Source of the DNA: Poritiphilus flavus
GTDB taxonomy: Bacteria; Bacteroidota; Bacteroidia; Flavobacteriales; Flavobacteriaceae
Reading direction: 5' to 3'
Length of the DNA: 63,124 bases
Assembly (NCBI RefSeq): GCF_009901585.1
Contig: NZ_WXYO01000011.1
Span: 1-63,124 of the forward strand
The translations under genes were made by a program, and so were the position numbers. Positions 1 through 8,231 of this stretch are shown here, piece after piece (positions within the stretch are counted from its first letter, which is position 1; each line of letters opens with the position of its first letter). The notes under the pieces were generated by a model. The model ran no database searches. It was not told where the DNA came from and saw only the letters and a list, made by a program, of their open reading frames with translations.

Positions 1-21
1 TAGGCCGCCGCCTTCTTCAAA

Positions 22-54
22 GACCCTTCACACTAGTGTGAGGGGTCTTTTTAT
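22..54 (+). terminator. Terminator-like hairpin, tandem copy 1
   Basis: AGACCC-TTCACAC-TA-GTGTGAG-GGGTCT forms a long stem with two G:T pairs, followed by TTTTTATTTT. It has the form of an intrinsic terminator on the plus strand. The gene it would end lies left of the window. Confidence 0.6.
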
Positions 55-175
55 TTTAAAAGGATAAAGACCAGGTGAGAGAGCCGCTGACGAAGCCCCT
101 GGCTCGTCAGGGTCCTGATCCGCTAAAAAGGCAACGCCTTTGGCGACATCATGGATAGGCCGCCGCCTTCTTCGA

Positions 176-211
176 AGACCCTTCACACTAGTGTGAGGGG
201 TCTTTTTATTT
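176..211 (+). terminator. Terminator-like hairpin, tandem copy 2
   Basis: Same stem and T-run as the hairpin 155 bp upstream, duplicated with the tandem unit. A double terminator may result simply from the tandem duplication. Confidence 0.55.
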
Positions 212-325
212 ATAAGGGAATAGACCAGGTGGGAGAGCCGCTGACGAAGCCTCTGGCTCGTCAGGGTCCTGATTCGCTAAAAAGGCAACGCCTTTTGCTG
301 AATCATGGATAGGCCGCCGCCACAA

Positions 326-356
326 AACTTCCTGACCTATGGCGTCAGGATGTTTA
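326..356 (-). terminator. Hairpin downstream of gltD
   Basis: TCCTGAC and GTCAGGA form an inverted repeat around a short loop, with A-rich sequence on the left side that reads as a T-tract on the minus strand. It lies about 125 bp beyond the gltD stop, so it could end the gltBD transcript. The remaining 357-480 holds no gene I can support. Confidence 0.5.
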
Positions 357-480
357 ATTAAAAAGGGAAAAGACCTGCTGGGATTCCACCCCAGGCCCAT
401 CATTACTTTTAGAATTTGCCCAAAATAATAAGGGCTGCCCCCGTCGGAGCAACCCCTATTGAACTCAAACAATAACTAAT

Positions 481-1947
481 TCAAATTCGAGGGAGGTCAC
501 CTTCTCCCTTGAGCGGTAAATTCGATTTTCCCATCAAGTAAGTATCTACGTGGTGTGCCGCCTGCCGGCCTTCCGAAATAGCCCAGACGATCAAAGATTG
601 ACCTCTGCGCTGGTCTCCGGCAACAAATACTCCCGGGATATTGGTAGCGTAATCAGACACTGAAGCTTTGATATTCGTTCTCGGATCCATTTCCAGACCC
701 AGCTGATCCGCCATGGTCGTTTCAGAACCCGTAAAACCTAAAGCCAATAAGGCCAATTCGCATTTCCATTCTTTTTCAGTTCCTTTAATCTCTTTTAGAA
801 CAGGACGTTCTCCTGATTTCCTTTCCCATTCCACGTTTACCGTGATCAAACCTTTGAGGTTTCCGTCCTTATCGCCAATAAACTCTTTTGTGGAGATACT
901 AAAGACCCGCTCTGCTCCCTCTTTGTGAGACGAACTGGTGCGTAGCCTCATCGGCCAAAATGGCCAGGGTTGATCTTCCGGCCTCCCGGTAGGAGGTTTT
1001 CCCAGGATCTCAAAATTCGTAACGGACGTAGCTCCCTGCCTGAAGGAAGTACCTATACAATCCGAACCGGTATCACCACCTCCTATGACTACAACATCTT
1101 TGTCGCTCGCCAGTATGGATTCACCCAGATCTTTCTGCCCATCTACACGTCTGTTATTTTGAGCGAGGAAATCCATGGCCTGTACTACTCCCTTTAGGTC
1201 CGCTCCCTTTATGGGAAGTGGCCTTCTTACGGTGGCACCCCCGCATAGGACTACCGCGTCAAAATCTTTCAAAAGCGAATCGGTTTTAACATCTTTTCCC
1301 ACATTAACCCCACATTTAAATGTTATACCTTCCTCTTCCAAATACTGCAACCTGCGGTCAATGATGTGTTTTTCCATTTTAAAGTCAGGAATTCCATATC
1401 GCAATAAACCACCTGGTTTCTCATCCCTTTCGAATACCGTGACCAAATGCCCGGCACGGTTCAGCTGTTGGGCAGCCGCTAAGCCTGCAGGGCCGGAACC
1501 TACAACAGCCACACTTTTTCCGGTACGGGTTTCCGGTGGTTCCGCAGTGATCCAGCCTTCCTTAAAGGCCATCTCCGCGATGTTCTTTTCAATGTTTTCA
1601 ATGGAGACCGGATCTGCATTGATCCCAAGAACACATGCTTCCTCGCAAGGTGCAGGACACAGCCTGCCCGTAAATTCCGGGAAGTTGTTGGTAGAATGTA
1701 GTATCTCAGTGGCCTTCTTCCATTTACCGCGGTATACCGCATCGTTAAAATCGGGGATAAGGTTGCCCAGGGGGCAGCCGCTATGACAAAACGGAATGCC
1801 GCAGTCCATACATCTGGCACCCTGTTCCCTTATTGCCTTTTCTTTGAGAGGTTTGGTAAACTCCTTAAAGTTCTTAACGCGTTCCTCCACGGGAGTGTAG
1901 GCCTCATCCTTTCTATCGTACTCTAAAAATCCTGTAATCTTTCCCAT
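481..1947 (-). CDS. gltD: Glutamate synthase small subunit (GltD)
   Basis: This is the NADPH-oxidising beta subunit of glutamate synthase. It passes electrons from NADPH through FAD and Fe-S clusters to the large subunit, which makes glutamate from glutamine and 2-oxoglutarate. At 488 aa it has the usual length. Visible features are an N-terminal Fe-S cysteine group (C46, C49, C54, C58, in CMDCGIPFCHSGCP), a second group (GRLCPAPCEEAC, about 94-106), an FAD Rossmann motif (VAVVGSGPAG, about 146-156) and an NADPH-binding motif (VVIGGGDTGSDC, about 288). It follows gltB with only 7 bp between them, so the two are almost certainly co-transcribed. Only one frame fits and the start at the MGKITGF methionine matches the family. 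Confidence 0.97.
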   Translation of the reverse strand: MGKITGFLEYDRKDEAYTPVEERVKNFKEFTKPLKEKAIREQGARCMDCGIPFCHSGCPLGNLIPDFNDAVYRGKWKKATEILHSTNNFPEFTGRLCPAPCEEACVLGINADPVSIENIEKNIAEMAFKEGWITAEPPETRTGKSVAVVGSGPAGLAAAQQLNRAGHLVTVFERDEKPGGLLRYGIPDFKMEKHIIDRRLQYLEEEGITFKCGVNVGKDVKTDSLLKDFDAVVLCGGATVRRPLPIKGADLKGVVQAMDFLAQNNRRVDGQKDLGESILASDKDVVVIGGGDTGSDCIGTSFRQGATSVTNFEILGKPPTGRPEDQPWPFWPMRLRTSSSHKEGAERVFSISTKEFIGDKDGNLKGLITVNVEWERKSGERPVLKEIKGTEKEWKCELALLALGFTGSETTMADQLGLEMDPRTNIKASVSDYATNIPGVFVAGDQRRGQSLIVWAISEGRQAAHHVDTYLMGKSNLPLKGEGDLPRI

Positions 1948-1954
1948 GGATCAA

Positions 1955-4900
1955 TTATATGGTTTCCAATTTTTCTTTTTCTAATCGTATCAGTGCCAGC
2001 CTGTATTCCTCGGGGAAAATCTTGATAAACCTCGGCAAACACTGCTCCCAGTTCTCCAGAATACGCTGAGCTAACGGGCTAAAAGTGGCATTGTAATGGT
2101 TTTCAATCAGGCCTTTTAGCTGCAAAATATCCTCTTCGGTTTCAACCGCCAGCAAATTCAGGGATTCCTTATTGCAGTTTTTCTCAAAAGTTCCCTTTTC
2201 ATCAAAAACATAGGCAATACCCCCGCTCATTCCGGCTCCGAAATTCCTGCCAACAGATCCGAGGATCACAGCTACCCCTCCGGTCATATATTCACAACCG
2301 TGATCCCCAATTCCTTCCACGACAGCCGTCGCCCCGGAATTTCTTACACAGAAACGCTCGCCAGCCTTTCCGTTGATATACGCTTCCCCTGAGGTTGCTC
2401 CGTACAGACTCACATTACCGGTTATTATATTCTCTTCCGGTTTGAGTGTGGATTGGCCAGGAACTTTGATGATCAATTTCGCCCCGGACAAGCCTTTACC
2501 CATATAATCGTTGGTATTTCCATTCACCACCATGGTAAGCCCTTTGGTGGCAAAAGCCCCAAAACTTTGTCCTGCAGAACCTGTAAAATTCAGTTTTAAG
2601 GTATTTTCAGGAAGGCCTTTAGCGCCGTATATTTTGGAGATCTCATTGCTGATTATGGCTCCTACCGCCCGGTCCGTGTTTCGGATGGGGAAATCAAGAC
2701 TGGTCTTTTCTTTCCTAAAGAGTGCAGGGTGGGCCTTTTCTATGATCTCAAATTCCACGGAATTCTCAATCCCGTGCTTTTGTTGTTGTGTATTGTAGAA
2801 TTTGGTGCTTTTTGGAACATCAATCTCATGTAAGATCGGTGTTAGGTCAATACCATGAGCTTTGTAATGGCTTATGGCCTTATTCCTGTCCAATTTATGG
2901 ACCTGGCCTACCATCTCGTTCACCGTACGGAATCCAAGTTGTGCCATGATCTCCCTGAGTTCCTGTGCAATGAAATACATATAGTTTACAACGTGTTCAG
3001 GTTTGCCCTCAAATTTCTTCCGCAATTCCGGATTTTGAGTCGCGATCCCAACAGGGCAGGTATTCAAATGACATACACGCATCATAATGCAGCCTGAGGC
3101 TACTAAGGGTGCTGTAGCGAATCCGAATTCCTCCGCCCCCAGCAGACAAGCTATGGCTACGTCTCTTCCGGTCTTTAATTGTCCGTCACATTCCAGGACC
3201 ACACGGTTCCTAAGGTCATTCATGACAAGGGTCTGCTGTGCTTCCGCTATACCAAGCTCCCAGGGGAGTCCGGCGTGTTTCAGGGAAGTGAGGGGAGATG
3301 CCCCGGTTCCTCCGTCAGATCCGGATATAAGAATAACATCGGCCTTAGCCTTGGATACTCCCGCGGCTACTGTGCCTACCCCAACTTCGGAAACCAGCTT
3401 AACATTGATCCTTGCCTCGCGATTAGCGGATTTGAGGTCGTAAATCAGCTGAGAGAGATCCTCAATAGAATAAATATCGTGATGAGGGGGTGGCGAGATC
3501 AGGCCGACATAGGGCGTGGAATTCCTGGTCTTTGCAATAGCCGGATTAACCTTCGGTCCCGGAAGTTGACCTCCTTCTCCTGGCTTGGCACCCTGTGCCA
3601 TTTTGATTTGTATTTCCTGGGCATTGGTAAGGTAATTAGAGGTAACCCCAAATCTTCCTGATGCCACTTGCTTAATTGCGCTGTTTCTCCAATCACCGGT
3701 CTGGTTCTTATAAAAACGCTCAGCATCTTCTCCGCCTTCGCCAGAGTTACTTTTACCGCCTATTCGATTCATAGCAATGGCCAGGTTCTCATGTGCTTCT
3801 TTGCTGATCGAACCGTAGGACATCGCTCCTGTTTTAAATCGCTTTACGATTTCTGTCCAGGGTTCTACCTCTTCCAGTGGGATGGGATCAAAATTAGAAA
3901 ACTCAAACAGCCCGCGTATGGTCATTAAGTTAGTGGATTGCTCATTGACCATTTCAGCGAATTCCTTATAAGTCTCCGGCTCGTTGTTACGCACAGATTT
4001 CTGAAGTTTGGCAATGGAAAGCGGATTGAACATATGCTTTTCACCATCTCTTCTCCATCGGTATTCTCCGCCGATCTCCAGTTCAAGATTGGCCGCAACC
4101 TGTTGTTTTTTGTAGGCTTTGCCGTGACGTTTGGAAATTTCCTTTTCTATTTCGTAAAGGCCTATGCCTTGTATACGCGTAGGGGTATTAGGGAAGTATT
4201 TATCCACCACATTGGTATTCAGACCTATACACTCAAAAAGTTGAGATCCGCGGTAGGAATTCAAAGTAGATATCCCGATCTTATTCATAACCTTAAGAAT
4301 CCCTTTTCCTATGGCCTTGTTGTAATTTTTGATGGCCTCATCGAAGGTGTATTCCGTGATATCATTCTCCTCGATCTGCTCTCCAATGATCTCATTGACC
4401 AGATAGGGGTTGATAGCACTGGCGCCAAAACCGAAAAGCAGGGCGAAGTGATGAACTTCTCTGGGTTCCCCGGATTCTACGATCACACTTAGTTTAGATC
4501 GTTTGCCGAGCCGCTGTAGTCCACTGTTTACATATGAACAAGCTAAAAGAGCTGGTATCGGAGCATTCAACGCATCGGAATTACGGTCTGAGAGTATGAT
4601 GATATTCGCTTCCTCATCTATGGCCTGAACTGCTTGCTCCAGTATGGATTGTAGCCCTTCTTCAAGGCCGTTATGGCCCCGGTTCACATCATACAAGATT
4701 GGAATTGAAACCACTTTGTAATCCGGGCTGGAGTCGTAATTCTTTATTTTATCCAGATCTTCCTTGGAAATTACCGGGTTCTGGATCTTTAATTTGCGGC
4801 AGTGTAATTCTGTAAAGTCGAAAATATTCTGATCACTTCCCAGGGTAAGGCTGATATCCGTGATCAACTCTTCCCGTATACCGTCCAATGGAGGATTAGT

Positions 4901-6463
4901 AACCTGTGCAAAAAGCTGTTTGAAGTAGTTGTAGATCAATTGTGGCCTTTCGGACAGAACCGCAATAGGAGTGTCTGACCCCATAGACCCTATGGGCTCC
5001 TTTGCATTTTTACCCATAGGAAGAATGATGGTGTTTATATCTTCGAGGGTGTAACCAAAGATGGCTTTTCTTTTGTCCAGGGAGGCCTCACCCAGAAACA
5101 AAGGGCAATCATTATACGGGATATCCCTGAGGTGAACCAGATTATTGTCCAGCCACTTTTTGTAGGGATGTCGTTGAGCGATCTCTTCCTTGATCTCCTC
5201 ATCATTCACAATCCGGCCTTCCTCCATATTTACCAGGAACATCTTCCCTGGCTCTAACCTTCCGTGAAATTCAATGTTTTCGGGCGCCAAATCAACCACT
5301 CCGGTTTCCGAAGACATGATCACATAACCGTCTTTGGTCACGGAGTATCGGGAAGGACGTAGTCCGTTCCTGTCCAGTACCGCCCCAATGTAGTTGCCAT
5401 CTGTAAAAGGTATACTGGCAGGACCATCCCAGGGTTCCAACATGCAGGAATGATATTCGTAAAAGGCTTTTTTCGCCTCGGACATATCCGGGTTCTTTTC
5501 CCAGGCTTCCGGTACCAATACCATCATGACCTCTGGTAAGGATCGCCCGGTCATCAACAATAGTTCAACCACCATGTCCATAGTGGCAGAATCTGATTTA
5601 CCGGGTAAAATGATGGGTAGTATGCGCTTTATGTCTTCTCCGAAAAGTTCGCTTTCCAGTAATTCTTCCCTGGACTTCATCCGGGTTACATTACCCCTCA
5701 GGGTGTTGATCTCTCCATTGTGACACATATATCGGAACGGCTGAGCCAGGTCCCAGGTAGGGAAGGTGTTGGTAGAGAAGCGCTGGTGAACCAAAGCCAG
5801 TCTGGTTACCACTTTCGGATTGAGAAGGTCCTTGTAATAAAGCTTGATGTCGTTGGGCATTAAGAGCCCTTTGAATATGATAATTCTTGTGGAAAGGCTT
5901 GGAATATAAAAGAACTGGCTCTCAGACAACCTGGAGTCAATAATAGCGTGCTCCGTGAGTTTACGGGCCACAAATAGCTTTCTGTTAAAACTGAAATCAT
6001 CCTGATCCGCATCCTCTTTGGCTATAAAGACCTGTTTGACAAAAGGTTCGGTCTTCATGGCAATTCGACCCGGTATGGATCGATCTACCGGAACGTCCCG
6101 CCAGCCGAGCAGTTTTAGTCCCTGATCCCGAATATTGTCCTCGAAGGTCTTTATGCAAAAGTCCCGCTGATTGTCCTTTTGTGGCAGGAAAACATTACTT
6201 ACTGCATAATCTCCTGGTTCGGGCAGTTCAAAAGCGCAGACCTCAGTGAAAAACTCGTGAGGAATGTCTATGAGGATACCAGCACCATCGCCGGTCTTAC
6301 CATCCGCACTTACCGCACCACGATGCTCCAGCTTATCCAGAATTTCCAGTGCCTTATGAATGATATCGTTAGATTTTTGCCCTTTTAAGCTACATATGAA
6401 TCCCGCTCCGCAATTGTCATGCTCAAAATCCGGTAAATACAAGCCCTGCTTCTTCAATGTCAT
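1955..6463 (-). CDS. gltB: Glutamate synthase large subunit (GltB)
   Basis: Large subunit of glutamate synthase (GOGAT), the nitrogen-assimilation enzyme that works with glutamine synthetase. The 1502 aa contain, in order, the class-II glutaminase domain, the central domain, the FMN/Fe-S synthase barrel (about 820-1200, with GAKPGEGGQLPG and a Cys-rich VCHLNTCPVG loop) and the C-terminal GXGXG beta-helix. The glutaminase nucleophile is expected to be C18 (HDNCGAGF), exposed after removal of a 17-residue propeptide, which supports the chosen start. The full-length frame is intact. It is the first gene of a gltBD operon; an AT-rich upstream region has a possible -7 element and an inverted repeat. 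Confidence 0.97.
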   Translation of the reverse strand: MTLKKQGLYLPDFEHDNCGAGFICSLKGQKSNDIIHKALEILDKLEHRGAVSADGKTGDGAGILIDIPHEFFTEVCAFELPEPGDYAVSNVFLPQKDNQRDFCIKTFEDNIRDQGLKLLGWRDVPVDRSIPGRIAMKTEPFVKQVFIAKEDADQDDFSFNRKLFVARKLTEHAIIDSRLSESQFFYIPSLSTRIIIFKGLLMPNDIKLYYKDLLNPKVVTRLALVHQRFSTNTFPTWDLAQPFRYMCHNGEINTLRGNVTRMKSREELLESELFGEDIKRILPIILPGKSDSATMDMVVELLLMTGRSLPEVMMVLVPEAWEKNPDMSEAKKAFYEYHSCMLEPWDGPASIPFTDGNYIGAVLDRNGLRPSRYSVTKDGYVIMSSETGVVDLAPENIEFHGRLEPGKMFLVNMEEGRIVNDEEIKEEIAQRHPYKKWLDNNLVHLRDIPYNDCPLFLGEASLDKRKAIFGYTLEDINTIILPMGKNAKEPIGSMGSDTPIAVLSERPQLIYNYFKQLFAQVTNPPLDGIREELITDISLTLGSDQNIFDFTELHCRKLKIQNPVISKEDLDKIKNYDSSPDYKVVSIPILYDVNRGHNGLEEGLQSILEQAVQAIDEEANIIILSDRNSDALNAPIPALLACSYVNSGLQRLGKRSKLSVIVESGEPREVHHFALLFGFGASAINPYLVNEIIGEQIEENDITEYTFDEAIKNYNKAIGKGILKVMNKIGISTLNSYRGSQLFECIGLNTNVVDKYFPNTPTRIQGIGLYEIEKEISKRHGKAYKKQQVAANLELEIGGEYRWRRDGEKHMFNPLSIAKLQKSVRNNEPETYKEFAEMVNEQSTNLMTIRGLFEFSNFDPIPLEEVEPWTEIVKRFKTGAMSYGSISKEAHENLAIAMNRIGGKSNSGEGGEDAERFYKNQTGDWRNSAIKQVASGRFGVTSNYLTNAQEIQIKMAQGAKPGEGGQLPGPKVNPAIAKTRNSTPYVGLISPPPHHDIYSIEDLSQLIYDLKSANREARINVKLVSEVGVGTVAAGVSKAKADVILISGSDGGTGASPLTSLKHAGLPWELGIAEAQQTLVMNDLRNRVVLECDGQLKTGRDVAIACLLGAEEFGFATAPLVASGCIMMRVCHLNTCPVGIATQNPELRKKFEGKPEHVVNYMYFIAQELREIMAQLGFRTVNEMVGQVHKLDRNKAISHYKAHGIDLTPILHEIDVPKSTKFYNTQQQKHGIENSVEFEIIEKAHPALFRKEKTSLDFPIRNTDRAVGAIISNEISKIYGAKGLPENTLKLNFTGSAGQSFGAFATKGLTMVVNGNTNDYMGKGLSGAKLIIKVPGQSTLKPEENIITGNVSLYGATSGEAYINGKAGERFCVRNSGATAVVEGIGDHGCEYMTGGVAVILGSVGRNFGAGMSGGIAYVFDEKGTFEKNCNKESLNLLAVETEEDILQLKGLIENHYNATFSPLAQRILENWEQCLPRFIKIFPEEYRLALIRLEKEKLETI

Positions 6464-6480
6464 AAATTATTGTATTTACT

Positions 6481-6488
6481 CAAAAATA
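6481..6488 (-). promoter_or_regulatory. Candidate -7 element for gltBD
   Basis: On the minus strand this reads TATTTTTG, matching the Bacteroidota TAnnTTTG -7 consensus, 18 bp before the gltB start. I see no clear TTTG -33 element at the usual distance, so the call is tentative. Confidence 0.35.
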
Positions 6489-6540
6489 TCATAATTGATG
6501 ATAAATATGTACACATTTAATATCATATATGTAAAATATT

Positions 6541-6562
6541 TAACGTTTTTAATTAAACGTTA
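6541..6562. promoter_or_regulatory. Inverted repeat upstream of gltB (possible operator)
   Basis: The arms TAACGTTT and AAACGTTA are perfectly complementary and separated by 6 bp. They lie 78-99 bp upstream of the gltB start codon in an AT-rich intergenic region. The symmetry is typical of a dimeric regulator site. The rest of 6464-6790 holds only a C-run/G-run hairpin at 6740-6762 and no gene. Confidence 0.45.
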
Positions 6563-6739
6563 AAAAAAACACATATTGAAAATATTGGGATGCTTAAATT
6601 GGGATATTGATAAAATCGAAGGCTCGTAAGTGGGATACCCGCCCAAAAGATGGGGTTAGGATAAGAATGTAGTTAGTTGATGGGACTTTTCCCTATATTT
6701 TTAGTGGTGCAACACAAAAAAATACAATTTATGGAAGAT

Positions 6740-6762
6740 ACCCCCTATTTTTTGAGGGGGGT
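6740..6762 (-). terminator. GC-armed hairpin after acyl-CoA dehydrogenase gene
   Basis: ACCCCCT and AGGGGGGT pair around a T-rich loop, just beyond the stop of the minus-strand acyl-CoA dehydrogenase gene. No long T-tract follows immediately on the minus strand, so termination is uncertain. Confidence 0.35.
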
Positions 6763-6790
6763 GGTTTAGATTCAATCGGAATTAAATCAA

Positions 6791-7933
6791 CTAATTTCTA
6801 AGAATACTTCTTGAAATAACTATTTTTTGAATCTCAGAAGTACCTTCATAGATCTGGGTGATCTTGGCGTCTCTCATGAGTCTTTCTACGTGATAATCCT
6901 TTACAAAACCATTTCCACCATGGATTTGCACAGCTTCAACCGTTGTGGCCATAGCCACTTCCGAAGCATATAGTTTTGCCATGGCCCCGGAGAGGTCGTA
7001 GTTATTTCCGTTGTCTTTATCCCATGCGGATTTGTACACCAAATGACGGGCCGCTTCAATTTGCGTATGCATATCGGCAAGTTTGAAGGCGATTGCCTGG
7101 TGATTCCCTATTTCTGTTCCAAAGGCTTTTCGCTCTCCGGCGTATTTCAGGGATAACTCATAAGCGCCGGCGGCAATTCCAAGGGCCTGTGCTGCAATAC
7201 CTATCCTCCCTCCGGAAAGGGTTTTCATGGCGAATTTAAAACCAAAGCCGTCCTCGCCTATCCTATTCTCCTTTGGTACTTTTACATCGTTGAAGATCAG
7301 GGAGTGTGTATCACTTCCGCGAATACCCAGCTTGTTTTCCTTAGGCCCAACCTCAAAGCCATCCATGCCTTTCTCGACGATCAGGGCGTTGATCCCCCTG
7401 TGTCCAAGTTCCCTATCCGTCTGTGCGATCACCAGGTATATCTCGGCCGTATTTCCGTTGGTGATCCAGTTTTTGGTGCCGTTCAGTACATAGTGATCTC
7501 CTTTGTCTATAGCGGTGGTCTTTTGCGAGGTGGCATCACTACCAGCCTCTGGTTCAGAAAGGCAAAAGGCCCCAATACAGTCTCCCGTGGCCAGGCGCGT
7601 CAGGTATTTTTCTTTCTGGGCTTCTGTACCAAAGGTTTCAAGCCCCCAGCATACCAGCGAGTTATTAACGGAAACCACAACCGAAGCAGAAGCATCTACC
7701 TTGGAGAGCTCTTCCATGGTCAGCACATACGAAAGAGTATCCAGACCACTACCACCGTATTTCGGATCTACCATCATACCCAAAAATCCTAGTTCTGCCA
7801 TCTTCTTCATTTGCTCGGCGGGAAATTGCTGTGCATCGTCCCTTTCAATAACACCGGGCAGTAATTCAGTCTGGGCAAAGTCTCGGGCGGCCTGCCGTAT
7901 CATCAGTTGTTCTTCTGTCAGGGTAAAATCCAT
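6791..7933 (-). CDS. Acyl-CoA dehydrogenase (short/branched-chain type)
   Basis: FAD-dependent acyl-CoA dehydrogenase that inserts the alpha-beta double bond in acyl-CoA, passing electrons to electron-transfer flavoprotein. Its 380 aa cover all three family domains: an alpha-helical N-terminus (TEEQLMIRQAARDFA), the beta domain (AFCLSEPEAGSDA, about 121-133) and the C-terminal helical domain ending QIYEGTSEIQ. E363 in that last motif matches the catalytic base of short-chain enzymes. Length and motifs fit the butyryl/branched-chain group; exact substrate cannot be read from the sequence. It is a single gene, divergent from the dehydrogenase at 8232. Confidence 0.93.
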   Translation of the reverse strand: MDFTLTEEQLMIRQAARDFAQTELLPGVIERDDAQQFPAEQMKKMAELGFLGMMVDPKYGGSGLDTLSYVLTMEELSKVDASASVVVSVNNSLVCWGLETFGTEAQKEKYLTRLATGDCIGAFCLSEPEAGSDATSQKTTAIDKGDHYVLNGTKNWITNGNTAEIYLVIAQTDRELGHRGINALIVEKGMDGFEVGPKENKLGIRGSDTHSLIFNDVKVPKENRIGEDGFGFKFAMKTLSGGRIGIAAQALGIAAGAYELSLKYAGERKAFGTEIGNHQAIAFKLADMHTQIEAARHLVYKSAWDKDNGNNYDLSGAMAKLYASEVAMATTVEAVQIHGGNGFVKDYHVERLMRDAKITQIYEGTSEIQKIVISRSILRN

Positions 7934-7962
7934 TTCGCTGTGATATCTTTAAAAGATCAGTG

Positions 7963-7970
7963 CAAATATA
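7963..7970 (-). promoter_or_regulatory. Candidate -7 promoter element, acyl-CoA dehydrogenase
   Basis: Reads TATATTTG on the minus strand, an exact TAnnTTTG match, 29 bp upstream of the start codon. The -33 element is not clear. Confidence 0.45.
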
Positions 7971-8089
7971 CGGTGCCAAAAGAAAAAATTAAATTATTCT
8001 AAAGGATAGTTGAGAATTTATCAATGTTTATTTTCCAATGCTAGTGCACTATGATGTGCCGGATCCCTTTCAATCCGATGCAATATTTT

Positions 8090-8097
8090 TATATTTG
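8090..8097 (+). promoter_or_regulatory. Candidate -7 promoter element, Glu/Leu-type dehydrogenase
   Basis: TATATTTG matches the Bacteroidota -7 consensus exactly. It would give a leader of about 130 nt before the 8232 start. The leader includes CCCC-ATTT-GGGG (8152-8163) and, just after the element, a GCCGATATCCGGC imperfect palindrome, which might be regulatory. Confidence 0.4.
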
Positions 8098-8231
8098 TCC
8101 GGCCGATATCCGGCAATTGATTTAATCCTATAATTATGAGACAACACTAGCCCCATTTGGGGGATTTATTGCGTTTATTTTCGGGAATGAGAATGCTTAG
8201 GTAATGTATATAGAGATCAAAATCAATTGTA

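Larger units (their letters stand above)
1..322. repeat. 155-bp tandem repeat, two copies plus a start of a third
   Basis: Copies start at 1, 156 and 310 with the same TAGGCCGCCGCC opening. The first two are nearly identical over about 155 bp; the third diverges after about 13 bp. Each full copy contains a near-perfect hairpin around CACACTAGTGTG followed by a T-run. The rest of the unit, read on the minus strand, is open and gives a short peptide-like reading frame, but I do not think it is a gene. The left edge of the array lies outside the window. Confidence 0.85.

Noticed and set aside
206-472. 88-aa open frame on the minus strand in the repeat region
   Set aside because: It runs through the tandem repeat and hairpins and has no recognisable protein signature; the open frame is better explained by repeat composition.
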